In this document: positions 52,930-61,763 of the stretch, one piece after another
Layout of the letters: the number at the start of each line of letters is the position of its first letter
Numbering within the stretch: position 1 is the first letter of the stretch
Origin: Streptomyces sp. Ru62
GTDB taxonomy: Bacteria; Actinomycetota; Actinomycetes; Streptomycetales; Streptomycetaceae
Length of the DNA: 64,000 bases
Reading direction: 5' to 3'
Assembly: GCF_002920615.1 (NCBI RefSeq)
Contig: NZ_PQSU01000033.1
Span: forward strand, 1 to 64,000
Translations under genes and position numbers: made by a program
The notes under the pieces: generated by a model
The model's database searches: none
What the model was told of the DNA's origin: nothing
What the model saw: only the letters and a program-made list of their open reading frames with translations

Positions 52930-53685
52930 ATGACCGATGTCCAGGCGACCGCCGTCGACATCCCCACCGAGGACGGCGTCGCCGACGCCTACCTCGTCCA
53001 TCCGGCCGACGGCCGCCCCCGTCCGGCCGTGCTCTTCTACCAGGACGCCTACGGTCTGCGGCCGCATCTGCGGTCGATGGCCGACCGGCTCGCCGGCGCC
53101 GGTTACACGGTGCTGGTGCCGAACGTGTTCTACCGCCTGGGCCGGACGCCGGTCCTGGAGCTGCCCGAGTTCATCGACCCGGGCGCCGACCCGACCCTCT
53201 GGGAGCGGCTCGGTCCGATCGTGGCCGGGCTGACAGCGGACCAGGTCAGGCAGGACGCGGACGCCTATCTGCGGTGGCTGGCCGACAGCCCCGTCGCGGC
53301 CGACGGCCCGGTCGCGCTGACCGGCTACTGCATGGGCGCCCGGCTCGTGCTGTGGACCGCGGGCGCCCACCCGGACCGGGTCGCGGCGGGGGCCGGCTTC
53401 CACGGCGGGCGCCTCGCCACCGACGACCCGGACAGCCCGCACCTCCAGGCCCCGGACATCACCGCGGAGCTCTACTTCGGGCACGCCGACGAGGACCCGT
53501 CGCTGCCCCCGGAGCAGGTGGCGCGCTTCGAGGAGGCGTTGACCGCCGCCGGAGTGCGGCACACCTGCGAGGTGTACGCCGGTGCCCACCACGGCTACAC
53601 CCAGGCGGACACCCCGGCCTACGACCAGGAGGCCGACGAGCGGCACTGGGCGGCACTGCTCGGCCTGCTCAAGCGCACGTTCTGA
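52930..53685 (+). CDS. Dienelactone hydrolase family protein
   Basis: This 251-residue alpha/beta hydrolase has the nucleophile Cys in GYCMGARLVLW, the acid region GHADED and the catalytic His in AGAHHGYTQ, which is the Cys-Asp-His triad of dienelactone hydrolases. Natural substrates are lactones from aromatic breakdown, but many actinobacterial members are of unknown role. ATG 52930 follows GAGGGAGGG. Its stop-codon region is partly repeated three times in the next 75 bases. Confidence 0.9.
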   Translation: MTDVQATAVDIPTEDGVADAYLVHPADGRPRPAVLFYQDAYGLRPHLRSMADRLAGAGYTVLVPNVFYRLGRTPVLELPEFIDPGADPTLWERLGPIVAGLTADQVRQDADAYLRWLADSPVAADGPVALTGYCMGARLVLWTAGAHPDRVAAGAGFHGGRLATDDPDSPHLQAPDITAELYFGHADEDPSLPPEQVARFEEALTAAGVRHTCEVYAGAHHGYTQADTPAYDQEADERHWAALLGLLKRTF

Positions 53686-53761
53686 CGCTGTGCACGCGCA
53701 TGTCCTGACGGTGTTCGCGCCCACGTCACGACACTGCTGAAGCGCACGTCCTGACGCCGGT

Positions 53762-53789
53762 CCGGCGCCCGCCCGACGGCGGGCGCCGG
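53762..53789 (+). terminator. Strong hairpin after the dienelactone hydrolase gene
   Basis: CCGGCGCCCGCC-CGAC-GGCGGGCGCCGG is a perfect 12-bp stem with a four-base loop, 76 bases past the stop codon. There is no T-tract, as is common in Streptomyces. Confidence 0.75.
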
Positions 53790-53801
53790 ACCGATCCTGT
53801 C

Positions 53802-53850
53802 CATGTCATTGACATGCACTCGTCTCAGCATGAGTCTGAGAGCGCTCTCA
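53802..53850 (+). promoter_or_regulatory. Promoter and CebR-like operator of the beta-1,3-glucanase gene
   Basis: CATGTCA-T-TGACATG (53802-53816) contains a consensus -35 TTGACA at 53809-53814. Downstream, TGAGAGCGCTCTCA (53837-53850) is a perfect 14-bp palindrome that matches the CebR operator TGGGAGCGCTCCCA at 12 of 14 positions. It would overlap the -10/start region, so a LacI-family repressor could block transcription until glucan oligosaccharides appear. Confidence 0.75.
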
Positions 53851-53901
53851 AGCCGGTACGGACCAAGTCCGTACGACCCCGACCCCACACGGAGGTGGAG
53901 A

Positions 53902-55116
53902 GTGCCTCACAGGCTCACCCGCCGCGCGCTTCCCCGTCGCGCGCTCCCCCTGGCCGCCGCCGCGGCGCTGCTCGGCGGACTGCTCGCCCTCGGCGCACCC
54001 GAGCGCGCCGACGCCGCCGTCCCCGACACCATCCCCCTGAAGATCACCAACAACTCGGGCCGTTCCGAGCCGGTGTACATCTACGACCTCGGCACCCAGC
54101 TCTCCTCGGGACGGCAGGGCTGGGCCGACGCGAGCGGCGCCTTCCACGCCTGGCCGGCGGGCGGCAATCCGCCGACTCCCGCACCGGACGCGGCGATACC
54201 CGGCCCGGCCGCCGGGCAGTCCATGACCATCCGCATCCCCAAGTTCTCCGGCCGCGTCTACTTCTCGTACGGCCAGAAGCTCGACTTCCGGCTCACCACG
54301 GGCGGGTTGGTGCAGCCGGCCGTCCAGAACCCGTCCGACCCCAACCGGAACATCCTCTTCAACTGGTCGGAGTACACGCTCAACGACTCCGGGCTGTGGC
54401 TCAACAGCACCCAGGTGGACATGTTCTCGGCTCCGTACGCGGTCGGGGTGCAGCGGGCCGACGGCAGCGTCAGCAGCACCGGTCACCTGAAGTCCGGCGG
54501 CTGGAACGGCTTCTTCAACGCGCTCCGCGCCCAGCCCGGGGGCTGGGCGGGCCTGATCCAGACCCGCTCCGACGGCACCGTGCTGCGCGCGCTGTCCCCG
54601 CTGTACGGCGTGGAGACCGGCGCGCTGCCGGCGAGCGTGATGGACGACTACGTGAACCGGGTCTGGCAGAAGTACACGACGTCGACGCTGACCGTCACGC
54701 CGTTCGCGGACCAGCCGAACACCAAGTACTACGGCCGTGTCTCGGGGAACGTCATGAACTTCACCAACGCCTCCGGCGCGGTCGTCACCAGCTTCCAGAA
54801 GCCGGACGCGGCCAGCATCTTCGGTTGCCACAAGCTGCTGGACGCACCCAACGACCAGGTCCGCGGGCCCATCTCCCGTACGCTGTGCGCCGGTTTCAAC
54901 CGGTCGACCCTGCTGGTGAACCCCAGCCAGCCGGACACCACGACGGCGAACTTCTACCGGGACGCGGTGACCAACCACTACGCGCGCGCGATCCACGCGC
55001 AGACCGCCGACGGCAAGGCGTACGCGTTCGCCTTCGACGACGTCGGCAACCAGGAGTCACTGGTGCACGACGGCAGCCCGCAGCAGGCGTACCTGACGCT
55101 GGATCCGCTGAGCTGA
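53902..55116 (+). CDS. Secreted GH64 beta-1,3-glucanase
   Basis: The 404-residue protein has a signal peptide (cleavage near ADA-AVPD) and a GH64 catalytic domain (IPLKITNNSGRSEPVYIY, GRVYFSYGQKLDF, FNWSEYTLNDSGLWLNSTQVD). GH64 enzymes release laminaripentaose from beta-1,3-glucan such as fungal cell walls, with Glu and Asp catalytic residues in these segments. No carbohydrate-binding module is attached. GTG 53902 follows GGAGGTGG. A CebR-like palindrome lies 52 bases upstream. Confidence 0.93.
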   Translation: MPHRLTRRALPRRALPLAAAAALLGGLLALGAPERADAAVPDTIPLKITNNSGRSEPVYIYDLGTQLSSGRQGWADASGAFHAWPAGGNPPTPAPDAAIPGPAAGQSMTIRIPKFSGRVYFSYGQKLDFRLTTGGLVQPAVQNPSDPNRNILFNWSEYTLNDSGLWLNSTQVDMFSAPYAVGVQRADGSVSSTGHLKSGGWNGFFNALRAQPGGWAGLIQTRSDGTVLRALSPLYGVETGALPASVMDDYVNRVWQKYTTSTLTVTPFADQPNTKYYGRVSGNVMNFTNASGAVVTSFQKPDAASIFGCHKLLDAPNDQVRGPISRTLCAGFNRSTLLVNPSQPDTTTANFYRDAVTNHYARAIHAQTADGKAYAFAFDDVGNQESLVHDGSPQQAYLTLDPLS

Positions 55117-55123
55117 CATGCGA

Positions 55124-55159
55124 GCGGTCCCGCACCCGGACGGCCGGGTGCGGGACCGC
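55124..55159. terminator. Very strong bidirectional hairpin
   Basis: A perfect 16-bp stem from GCGGTCCCGCACCCGG and its complement, with loop ACGG, lies in the 59 bases between the converging glucanase and metalloprotease genes. Confidence 0.85.
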
Positions 55160-55175
55160 TGTCGTCAGTGCCGGA

Positions 55176-57578
55176 TCAGCCGGTCGTCAGGGACGTGTCG
55201 TCCACGACGAAGCTGGTCTGGAGGGAGGAGTCCTCCACGCCGTTGAACTTCAGTGTGACCGTGGAACCCGCCAGCGAGGACAGGTCGAAGGTCTTCTGGC
55301 TGTAGCCGGAGGCCGCGTTGAGGTTCGAGTAGGTCGCGAGGGTCTTCGAACCGGCGGTCACCGTCAGCTTGTCGTACTGGGTGCTGGTGGTGGTCTCGGC
55401 GGTGTCGACGTGCAGGTAGAAGGTCAGCGTCGCCTTGCAGCCCGCGGGGATCGTCACCGACTGGGAGACGCTGTCGGTGTGCGAGGAGCCGTACCCGTCC
55501 AGCCAGGCCTTGTAGGAGCCGCTGTGGGCCGCCTCACCGCTGTCCGTGGTGATGACGCCGCTGGTCGCCGTCCAGCCGGTGCTGCCCGACTCGAAGCCGG
55601 GGTTGCTCAGCAGCTGGGTGGAGGTGCAGCCGCCGCCGGTCGCGCTGACCGTCCAGCCGAAGGTGGCGGTGCCGGTCGCGCCGGTGGAGTCCTTCACCGT
55701 GACGGTGGTGCTGGAGGTGCCCGCCGTGGTGGGCGTACCCGAGATCAGACCGGTCGAGCTGTTGATCGACAGGCCGGCCGGCAGACCGGAGGCGCTGTAG
55801 GTCAGCGCGCCGCTGTTGGTGCTGCTCGCCTGGATCTGCAGGTTCACGGCGGTGCCGACGGTGGCGGACTGGCTGCCCGGGTTGGTGACCGTCACCCCGC
55901 TGCTCGGCGGGTTGATGTGGCCGCCGACGTTGATGCCGGCGAACGCGTTGCCCACCCCGGCGTACTGCGTGGAGTTGGTGCCGTACAGCGCGGCCGCCGC
56001 GTTGAGGGCGGCGGTGCGGGCGCCGGCGTAGTTGGTGCTGGACGTCATGTACGTCGTCAGCGCCTTGTACCAGATCTTCAGCGCGGCGTCGCGGCCGATG
56101 CCGGTGACGGCGACGCCGTCGGAGGTCGGGCTGTTGTAGGTCACACCGTTGATGACCTTGGTGCCGCTGCCCTCGGACAGCAGGTAGAACATGTGGTTCG
56201 CCGGGCCGGAGGAGTAGTGCACGTCCAGGTTGCCGACGCCGGAGTACCAGCTGTCCGCCGAACCGCCGTCCTTGCTCGGCTTGTCCATGTACCGCAGCGG
56301 CGAGCCGTCGCCGTTGATGTCGATCTTCTCGCCGATGAGGTAGTCACCGACGTCCTTGGAGTTGTTCGCGTAGAACTCCACGCCGGTGCCGAAGATGTCG
56401 GAGGTGGCCTCGTTCAGGCCGCCGGACTCGCCCGAGTAGTTCAGGCCCGCGGTGTTGGAGGTGACGCCGTGGCTCATCTCGTGGCCGGCCACGTCCAGCG
56501 AGGTCAGGGCGTGGGTGTTGCCCGAGCCGTCGCCGTAGGTCATGCAGAAGCAGCTGTCGTCCCAGAAGGCGTTGACGTAGCCGCTGCTGTAGTGGACGCG
56601 GCTGTAGGCGGCGACGCCGTCGTTGCGGATGCCGCTGCGCCCGAAGGTGTTCTTGTAGAAGTCCCAGGTCTCCTGTGCGCCGTAGGCGGCGTCGGCGCCC
56701 GCGGTCTGGGTGTTGGAGCCGGTCCCGTCGCCCCAGACGTCGTCGGCGTCGGTCATCAGGGTGCCGGTGCCGGAGGTGCCCTTGTTGAGGTTGTACGTCT
56801 TGTGGCCGCCGCGCGTGGTGTCGTACAGCTGGTACGTCGAGCCCGACAGCGTGGTGTTGAGGGTGACGGTGCCGCTGTACTGGGTGTTGCCGGTGCCGGT
56901 CTTGATCGCCTGGTACCGGTACAGCTCCTTGCCGGTGGTGGCGTCGGTGATGACGTGCAACTGGCTGGGCGTGCCGTCGTCCTGGAGGCCGCCGACCACC
57001 GTCTCCCAGGCGAGCTTCGGGGTGCCGTCGCCGGCCCAGATCACCTTGCGGGCGCTGTCGGTGGAGGGCTTCTCGGCCTTCAGGGACTTCGCGGCCTTCA
57101 GGGCCCTGGTCGCGGCGGCGGCCTTGCTGACGGTCGCGGTGGTGGAAGGCACCTTGATCGTGCGCTTGTTGTTGAAGGTGGTGCTCACGGTCCCCTTGGC
57201 CAGCGAGGCGGGCGGGGTGTGCACGACGAGGTCGCCGCCGAGGACGGGCAGTCCGGCGTAGGTGCGCTCGTACCGCGTGTGCAGGGTGCCGTCGTTGTCC
57301 TTGACGACGTCCCTGACGACCAGCTTCTCCTGGGCGCCGAGGCCGAGGGTGCGGGCGGTCGTGGCGGTCTGCTGCCGGGCGCTCTTGATCAGCGCCTGGT
57401 GCTGGGCCGGGCTGAGCTTGGCCTCCAGGCCGCCGGCGCGCAGGGGGCTGGGGTGGGCAGCGGCCGGTGCGGCGGTCGCCGGAACCGCCTGGAGACCGAC
57501 GGCGAGGAAGGCCGCGGTGGAGACCAGGGCGGCTCCGACCGTGGCCCGCTTGTGGGGAAGGGGTCTGTGGGGTCTCAC
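55176..57578 (-). CDS. Secreted M4 (thermolysin-like) metalloprotease with C-terminal Ig-like and jelly-roll domains
   Basis: This 800-residue protein has a signal peptide, an FTP/PepSY propeptide (about 40-200), an M4 catalytic domain with the zinc site HEMSH and the third ligand Glu in GGLNEATSD, and a catalytic His in DVHYSSGPANHMFY. After about residue 540 come an Ig-like putative domain (VTNPGSQSATVGTAVNLQ) and a carbohydrate-binding-like jelly roll (LLSNPGFESGSTGW to the end). GTG 57578 follows GGAGGAG. A TTGACC/GGTCAA inverted repeat lies upstream near 57722-57756. Confidence 0.94.
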   Translation of the reverse strand: MRPHRPLPHKRATVGAALVSTAAFLAVGLQAVPATAAPAAAHPSPLRAGGLEAKLSPAQHQALIKSARQQTATTARTLGLGAQEKLVVRDVVKDNDGTLHTRYERTYAGLPVLGGDLVVHTPPASLAKGTVSTTFNNKRTIKVPSTTATVSKAAAATRALKAAKSLKAEKPSTDSARKVIWAGDGTPKLAWETVVGGLQDDGTPSQLHVITDATTGKELYRYQAIKTGTGNTQYSGTVTLNTTLSGSTYQLYDTTRGGHKTYNLNKGTSGTGTLMTDADDVWGDGTGSNTQTAGADAAYGAQETWDFYKNTFGRSGIRNDGVAAYSRVHYSSGYVNAFWDDSCFCMTYGDGSGNTHALTSLDVAGHEMSHGVTSNTAGLNYSGESGGLNEATSDIFGTGVEFYANNSKDVGDYLIGEKIDINGDGSPLRYMDKPSKDGGSADSWYSGVGNLDVHYSSGPANHMFYLLSEGSGTKVINGVTYNSPTSDGVAVTGIGRDAALKIWYKALTTYMTSSTNYAGARTAALNAAAALYGTNSTQYAGVGNAFAGINVGGHINPPSSGVTVTNPGSQSATVGTAVNLQIQASSTNSGALTYSASGLPAGLSINSSTGLISGTPTTAGTSSTTVTVKDSTGATGTATFGWTVSATGGGCTSTQLLSNPGFESGSTGWTATSGVITTDSGEAAHSGSYKAWLDGYGSSHTDSVSQSVTIPAGCKATLTFYLHVDTAETTTSTQYDKLTVTAGSKTLATYSNLNAASGYSQKTFDLSSLAGSTVTLKFNGVEDSSLQTSFVVDDTSLTTG

Positions 57579-57870
57579 TCGTACTCCTCCTGCTGCGGCC
57601 GCCGGTCGGCGGCCGGTGACAGACGGGCAGAGGGGTCTGCTGCCCGGGGTGAGCTGAGCTGTGCGGGACCGTGATCCGAGAACGGGTGGGGTGGATCAGC
57701 GTGCTGAGGAGAATGACAGCATTGACCGAGCCATGTCACCTCACGGCGGGTCAATCGAGGGTTTTCCCTATCGGCCCGGAAGCACGAACAGGGAGGTGAC
57801 AGGGGGGCCTTGAGGCATAGGTTGGGCGGTGGCGGAATCCATGCCTTGGCTGAAACGAGGGGCACGACTC

Positions 57871-58686
57871 ATGACCGATCCGGCCACGACGCCCGTGTCA
57901 GCGGCGCACCAGCAGATCGACACGTCGGTGCCGCACTCCGCCCGCATCTGGAACCACTGGCTCGGCGGCACGGACAACCACCCCGTCGACCAACAGGCCG
58001 GCGACGCGTACACCGCCGTCTTCCCCGGCATCGTCACCATCGCCCGTAGCAGCCGCGCCTTCCTGCGCCGCGCCGTCACCCACCTGGTCCGCGAGGCGGG
58101 CATCCGGCAGTTCCTGGACGTCGGCGCCGGCCTGCCGACCGCCGAGAACACCCATGAGGTCGCCCAGCGGCTCGCACCCGGATCACGGATCGTGTACGTC
58201 GACAACGACCCGATGGTCCTGGCCCACGCCCGGGCGCTGCTCGACTCCTCCCCCGAGGGCGCGACCGCCTACGTCGACGCCGATGTCACGGACCCGGACC
58301 GCATCCTCGCGGCCGCCGCCGAGACGCTGGACCCGGCCCGGCCGACCGGGCTCATCCTCAGCAACGTCCTGGGCCATGTCGCCGACCACGGCCAGGCCCG
58401 CTCCATCGTCGCCCGGCTGATGGCCGCCCTGCCTCCGGGCAGCCACCTCTGCGTCAACGACGGGTCGTCGGGCATCGATCCGGTCTTCGAGCGGGCCCAG
58501 GAGGTCTACAACAACAGCGGCGCCGTCCCGTACCACCTGCGCACCGTCGAGGAGATCACCTCGTACTTCGACGGCCTGCACCTCGTCGACCCCGGCGTCG
58601 TACCGGTCACCCGGTGGCGCCCGGAGCCCGGCTCACCCGCCCCGGTGGTCGTCGCGGAGCACGGAGGGATCGCCCGGAAGTCCTGA
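57871..58686 (+). CDS. SAM-dependent methyltransferase (SAV2177/DUF574 type)
   Basis: The 271-residue protein begins with the family signature PHSARIWNHWLGGTDNHPVD, followed by the SAM-binding segment FLDVGAGLPTAENTHEVAQ and YVDNDPMVLAHARALL. This family is greatly expanded in Streptomyces with unknown targets. ATG 57871 follows GAGGGG; GTG 57829 would add 14 residues. It stands alone between the protease and a convergent small gene. Confidence 0.9.
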   Translation: MTDPATTPVSAAHQQIDTSVPHSARIWNHWLGGTDNHPVDQQAGDAYTAVFPGIVTIARSSRAFLRRAVTHLVREAGIRQFLDVGAGLPTAENTHEVAQRLAPGSRIVYVDNDPMVLAHARALLDSSPEGATAYVDADVTDPDRILAAAAETLDPARPTGLILSNVLGHVADHGQARSIVARLMAALPPGSHLCVNDGSSGIDPVFERAQEVYNNSGAVPYHLRTVEEITSYFDGLHLVDPGVVPVTRWRPEPGSPAPVVVAEHGGIARKS

Positions 58687-58705
58687 CGTCCGGCATCGAC
58701 GCTGT

Positions 58706-58993
58706 TCACAGGCGCACGGTCAGCTCCACGGTCGCCTCGTCGCCCACCGCGAGCCCTTCCGGCGTACGCACCGCCTTCTTCAGCGGGAGCAGATAGGTGC
58801 CGTCCTTCGGGAAGAGCGAGGTGGCGAAGTGCGTTCGGCCGATCCTGGCGGTGACGGGGATCGCGCCCCAGCCGTAGGTGGCCTGGGCGGCCACCTCGGC
58901 GATGTCCGCGGACTCCTGGTCGGGCACGGTGACGAAGTAGTACGGCGACGGCCCTCGCCACTCGACGACCCGGCCGGCGAAGGAGAGTTCCAT
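58706..58993 (-). CDS. DUF1905-domain protein
   Basis: This 95-residue protein has the small beta-barrel of DUF1905 proteins: MELSFAGRVVEWRGPSPYYFVTVP, GWGAIPVTARIGRTHFATSLFPKDGTYLLPLKKAVR and VGDEATVELTV. Its role is unknown. ATG 58993 gives a product starting at the domain; the upstream open frame is Arg-rich and not credible. It is divergent from the metallophosphoesterase gene. Confidence 0.85.
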   Translation of the reverse strand: MELSFAGRVVEWRGPSPYYFVTVPDQESADIAEVAAQATYGWGAIPVTARIGRTHFATSLFPKDGTYLLPLKKAVRTPEGLAVGDEATVELTVRL

Positions 58994-59131
58994 GCGTTCC
59001 GATTCCGTTCGGGAGGAGGGTGCACGCCGTCGCGCAGAGCGTAGCGTGCCCCGAACCGGCCCGGCGCCTGGGCGGGTTGGGCGGGACCCCGGCATTCCGC
59101 CGCTGACCGGGGCGTTGTTACCGTGCACCGC

Positions 59132-60643
59132 GTGTCTGACTCCTCACGCGATACCGCACAGGGCGCCGGCTGGGGCGCGGCCGAACCCGGCACCTACAGG
59201 CGGCTGATGCCGGACCACGTCGAGAAGCTGTCGTGGCTGGATCCGCGCGTCCTGTGGGCCGCCCGCAACGGCGTGCTGGCGTCCTGGTTCGGCGATCCGA
59301 CCGGCCGTACCCGCAGCCGCTGGGTGGCCTCGCGGGCGGCCGCGGGAGCGCCCGCGGACAAGGTGATCCGGCGGGACGTGCCGGAGCGGTTCTCCTTCAT
59401 GGTCATCGGGGACACGGGTGAGGGGGACGACTCCCAGTACTCCGTCATACCCGGCTTCCTGAGGACAAGTCAGGGCACCGACTTCGCGGTGATCGCCAGC
59501 GATGTCATCTATCCCGTCGGCAGCGCCGACGACTACGGCGACAAGTTCTTCCGGCCGTACCAGGACTATCCCGCGCCGATCTACGCGATCCCCGGGAACC
59601 ACGACTGGTACGAGGACCTCGGCGCCTTCATGCGCGTCTTCTGCGCCGACACCCCGCCGCCCGGCCCGGAGCCCCGGCCCCGCCCGCTCACCCGCGCCTG
59701 GTTGCGTTCGCTGCTGTGGCACCGGGCGCGCCCCGCCGACGAGCAACGGCTCGCCGAGGCACGGACGTTGCGCGCGGCACCGGGCCAACAGGCCGTACAG
59801 CCGGGCCCGTACTGGGCGATCGACGCGGGACCGGTGCGGATCGTCGGCATCGACACCGGTCTGCTGGGCACGGTCGACGCCGAACAGGGCGCCTGGCTGA
59901 GGGAGATCTCCACAGGGCCCCGGCCGAAGATCCTGGTCACCGGATCACCGTTGTACGTCGACGGGGAGCACCACCCCTGCCCCATCGAGGGCGGCGGCAC
60001 GGTGGACGAGATCGTCCGGGCCCCCGAGCACCACTACGTGGCCGCGATCGGCGGCGACATCCACAACTACCAGCGGTATCCGGTCGACGTGGACGGCCGC
60101 ACCATCCAGTACGTCGTCGCGGGCGGCGGCGGGGCGTTCATGCACGCCACGCACACCATCCCGCGCGTCTCGGTCGGTGGTGTCACCGAGGACGCGTTCC
60201 GCTGCTACCCGCTGCGCGGCGACTCGCTCGCCTTCTACAGCCGCCTGTACGGCCGCAGGCTCCGGCTGCGGCGTTTCTTCACCCTCACCGAGGCGGAGGC
60301 GACGGCCGTGATCGCCGAACGGCTCGGCATCGAGCCGGCCCGTGCCCCCGGCCCGGACGTCCGGGTCACCCGCCGTGCCCGCCTGGTCGCGAGCCTCCTC
60401 GGAGCCGGCCGCCGCCCCGGCCGGCCCGCCCGGTTCCGGCTGCCCGTCCGGAAGATCTACACCCAGCTGTTCTCACCGTCCTCCGCCACCTACAGCCCGC
60501 CCTTCTTCAAGTGCTTCCTGCGGCTGGACGTCGGTCCGGACGCGGTCCGGCTGCGCTGCTTCGCCGCGACCGGCAACCGCGCGCAGGAACTCGACCCGCC
60601 GGTCGAGGACGAGGTCGTCATCCCGCTGTCCCGGCCGGCGTGA
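59132..60643 (+). CDS. Metallophosphoesterase
   Basis: The 503-residue protein has a calcineurin-like fold: block I is modified as MVIGDTGEGDDSQYS, block II ASDVIYPVGSADDY, block III PGNHDWYEDLGAF, and a late GGDIHNYQRYPV supplying the last metal His. The usual DxH of block I appears as DTG, so metal coordination may differ. GTG 59132 lies seven bases after TACCGT with no ribosome site, suggesting a leaderless mRNA; GTG 59123 is an alternative. The C-terminal part (from about 350) is Arg-rich and family-specific. Confidence 0.85.
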   Translation: MSDSSRDTAQGAGWGAAEPGTYRRLMPDHVEKLSWLDPRVLWAARNGVLASWFGDPTGRTRSRWVASRAAAGAPADKVIRRDVPERFSFMVIGDTGEGDDSQYSVIPGFLRTSQGTDFAVIASDVIYPVGSADDYGDKFFRPYQDYPAPIYAIPGNHDWYEDLGAFMRVFCADTPPPGPEPRPRPLTRAWLRSLLWHRARPADEQRLAEARTLRAAPGQQAVQPGPYWAIDAGPVRIVGIDTGLLGTVDAEQGAWLREISTGPRPKILVTGSPLYVDGEHHPCPIEGGGTVDEIVRAPEHHYVAAIGGDIHNYQRYPVDVDGRTIQYVVAGGGGAFMHATHTIPRVSVGGVTEDAFRCYPLRGDSLAFYSRLYGRRLRLRRFFTLTEAEATAVIAERLGIEPARAPGPDVRVTRRARLVASLLGAGRRPGRPARFRLPVRKIYTQLFSPSSATYSPPFFKCFLRLDVGPDAVRLRCFAATGNRAQELDPPVEDEVVIPLSRPA

Positions 60644-60733
60644 CCGGAGGGACCGGCCGAACTGATCACACGGTTGTCACACTCGCCTGCGAGAATCGAT
60701 GCGGAGGCCGTCGTACGACCGCTGGAGGAGCCC

Positions 60734-61762
60734 GTGCCGTCCACCCTTCGCCCGTTGCGCAAGCTGGGCTTCCTCACCATCGGCCTGTTCGACCCGGCGG
60801 ACCCGGGCCGGGGCCACGAGTCCACCCTGGAGATCATCGAGCTGGGCGAGCGGCTCGGCTTCGACAGCGCCTGGGTCCGCCACCGGCATCTCCAGTACGG
60901 CATCTCGTCCCCGGTCGCCGTGCTGGCCGCCGCCTCGCAGCGCACCCGCCGGATCGCGCTGGGCACCGCGGTGACACCGCTCGGCTGGGAGAACCCGCTG
61001 CGGCTCGCCGAGGACCTCGCGACGGTCGACGTGCTGTCCGGCGGCCGGCTGAACCCGGGCGTCAGCGTGGGCCCGCCCCTGCACTACGACCAGGTCAAGG
61101 ACGCCCTCTACCCGGACACCGCCGACGCGGAGGACTTCTCCTACGAGCGCGTGCGGCGGCTGCTGGACCTGGTGCGCGGCAAGCCCGCCACCGACTTCAG
61201 CGGGGTGGAGGGCATCGAGGTCTTCAGTGACGTCGTCCAGCCGCACTCCCCCGGGCTCGGCCGGCGGCTGTGGTACGGCGGCGGCAGCCTCGGCTCGGCG
61301 CGCTGGGCCGGCGAGCACGGCATGAACTTCCTGACGAGCAGCGTCGTCAAGGCGGAGAACCCCGAGGCACCCCTGGACTTCGCGGAGATCCAGCTCTCCC
61401 ACATCCGCGCGTTCCGCGCCCACCACCCGGACGGGGAGGCGGCCCGTGTCTCCCAGGGGCTGGTGGTGATCCCCACCGACTCGGCGACACCGCAGCAGCG
61501 CGCCAGGTACGAGGCGTACGCGGCCGGGCGCCTGCCCCGCACGGCCTCCCCGCAGGGCCCGGCGCGGCTGCTGTTCGCGCCGGACCTGGTCGGCACCTCC
61601 GCGGAGCTGGCGGAACGGCTGCACGCGCACGCCGCGTTCCGCGAGGTCGACGAGGTGGCGTTCGCGCTGCCGTTCACGTTCGAGCACGAGGACTACGTGC
61701 AGATCCTCACCGACATGGCGACGCGGCTGGGTCCGGCGCTGGGGTGGCGGCCGGCCGGCTGA
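60734..61762 (+). CDS. LLM class flavin-dependent oxidoreductase
   Basis: This 342-residue protein has the luciferase-like TIM-barrel pattern: GFDSAWVRHRHLQYGISSPVAVLAA, RRIALGTAVTPLGWENPLRLAEDLATVDVLSGGRLNPGVS, and a late GTSAELAERLHAHAAF. Such enzymes use reduced FMN to oxidise sulfonates and other compounds. GTG 60734 follows GGAGGAG by five bases. Its stop is one base from the stop of the opposing TauD gene. Confidence 0.9.
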   Translation: MPSTLRPLRKLGFLTIGLFDPADPGRGHESTLEIIELGERLGFDSAWVRHRHLQYGISSPVAVLAAASQRTRRIALGTAVTPLGWENPLRLAEDLATVDVLSGGRLNPGVSVGPPLHYDQVKDALYPDTADAEDFSYERVRRLLDLVRGKPATDFSGVEGIEVFSDVVQPHSPGLGRRLWYGGGSLGSARWAGEHGMNFLTSSVVKAENPEAPLDFAEIQLSHIRAFRAHHPDGEAARVSQGLVVIPTDSATPQQRARYEAYAAGRLPRTASPQGPARLLFAPDLVGTSAELAERLHAHAAFREVDEVAFALPFTFEHEDYVQILTDMATRLGPALGWRPAG

Positions 61763-61763
61763 G

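Noticed and set aside
53814..57674. 1286-residue rightward frame across the glucanase and metalloprotease
   Set aside because: It is low-complexity Gly/Val/Arg sequence opposite a clear M4 protease and out of frame with GH64.
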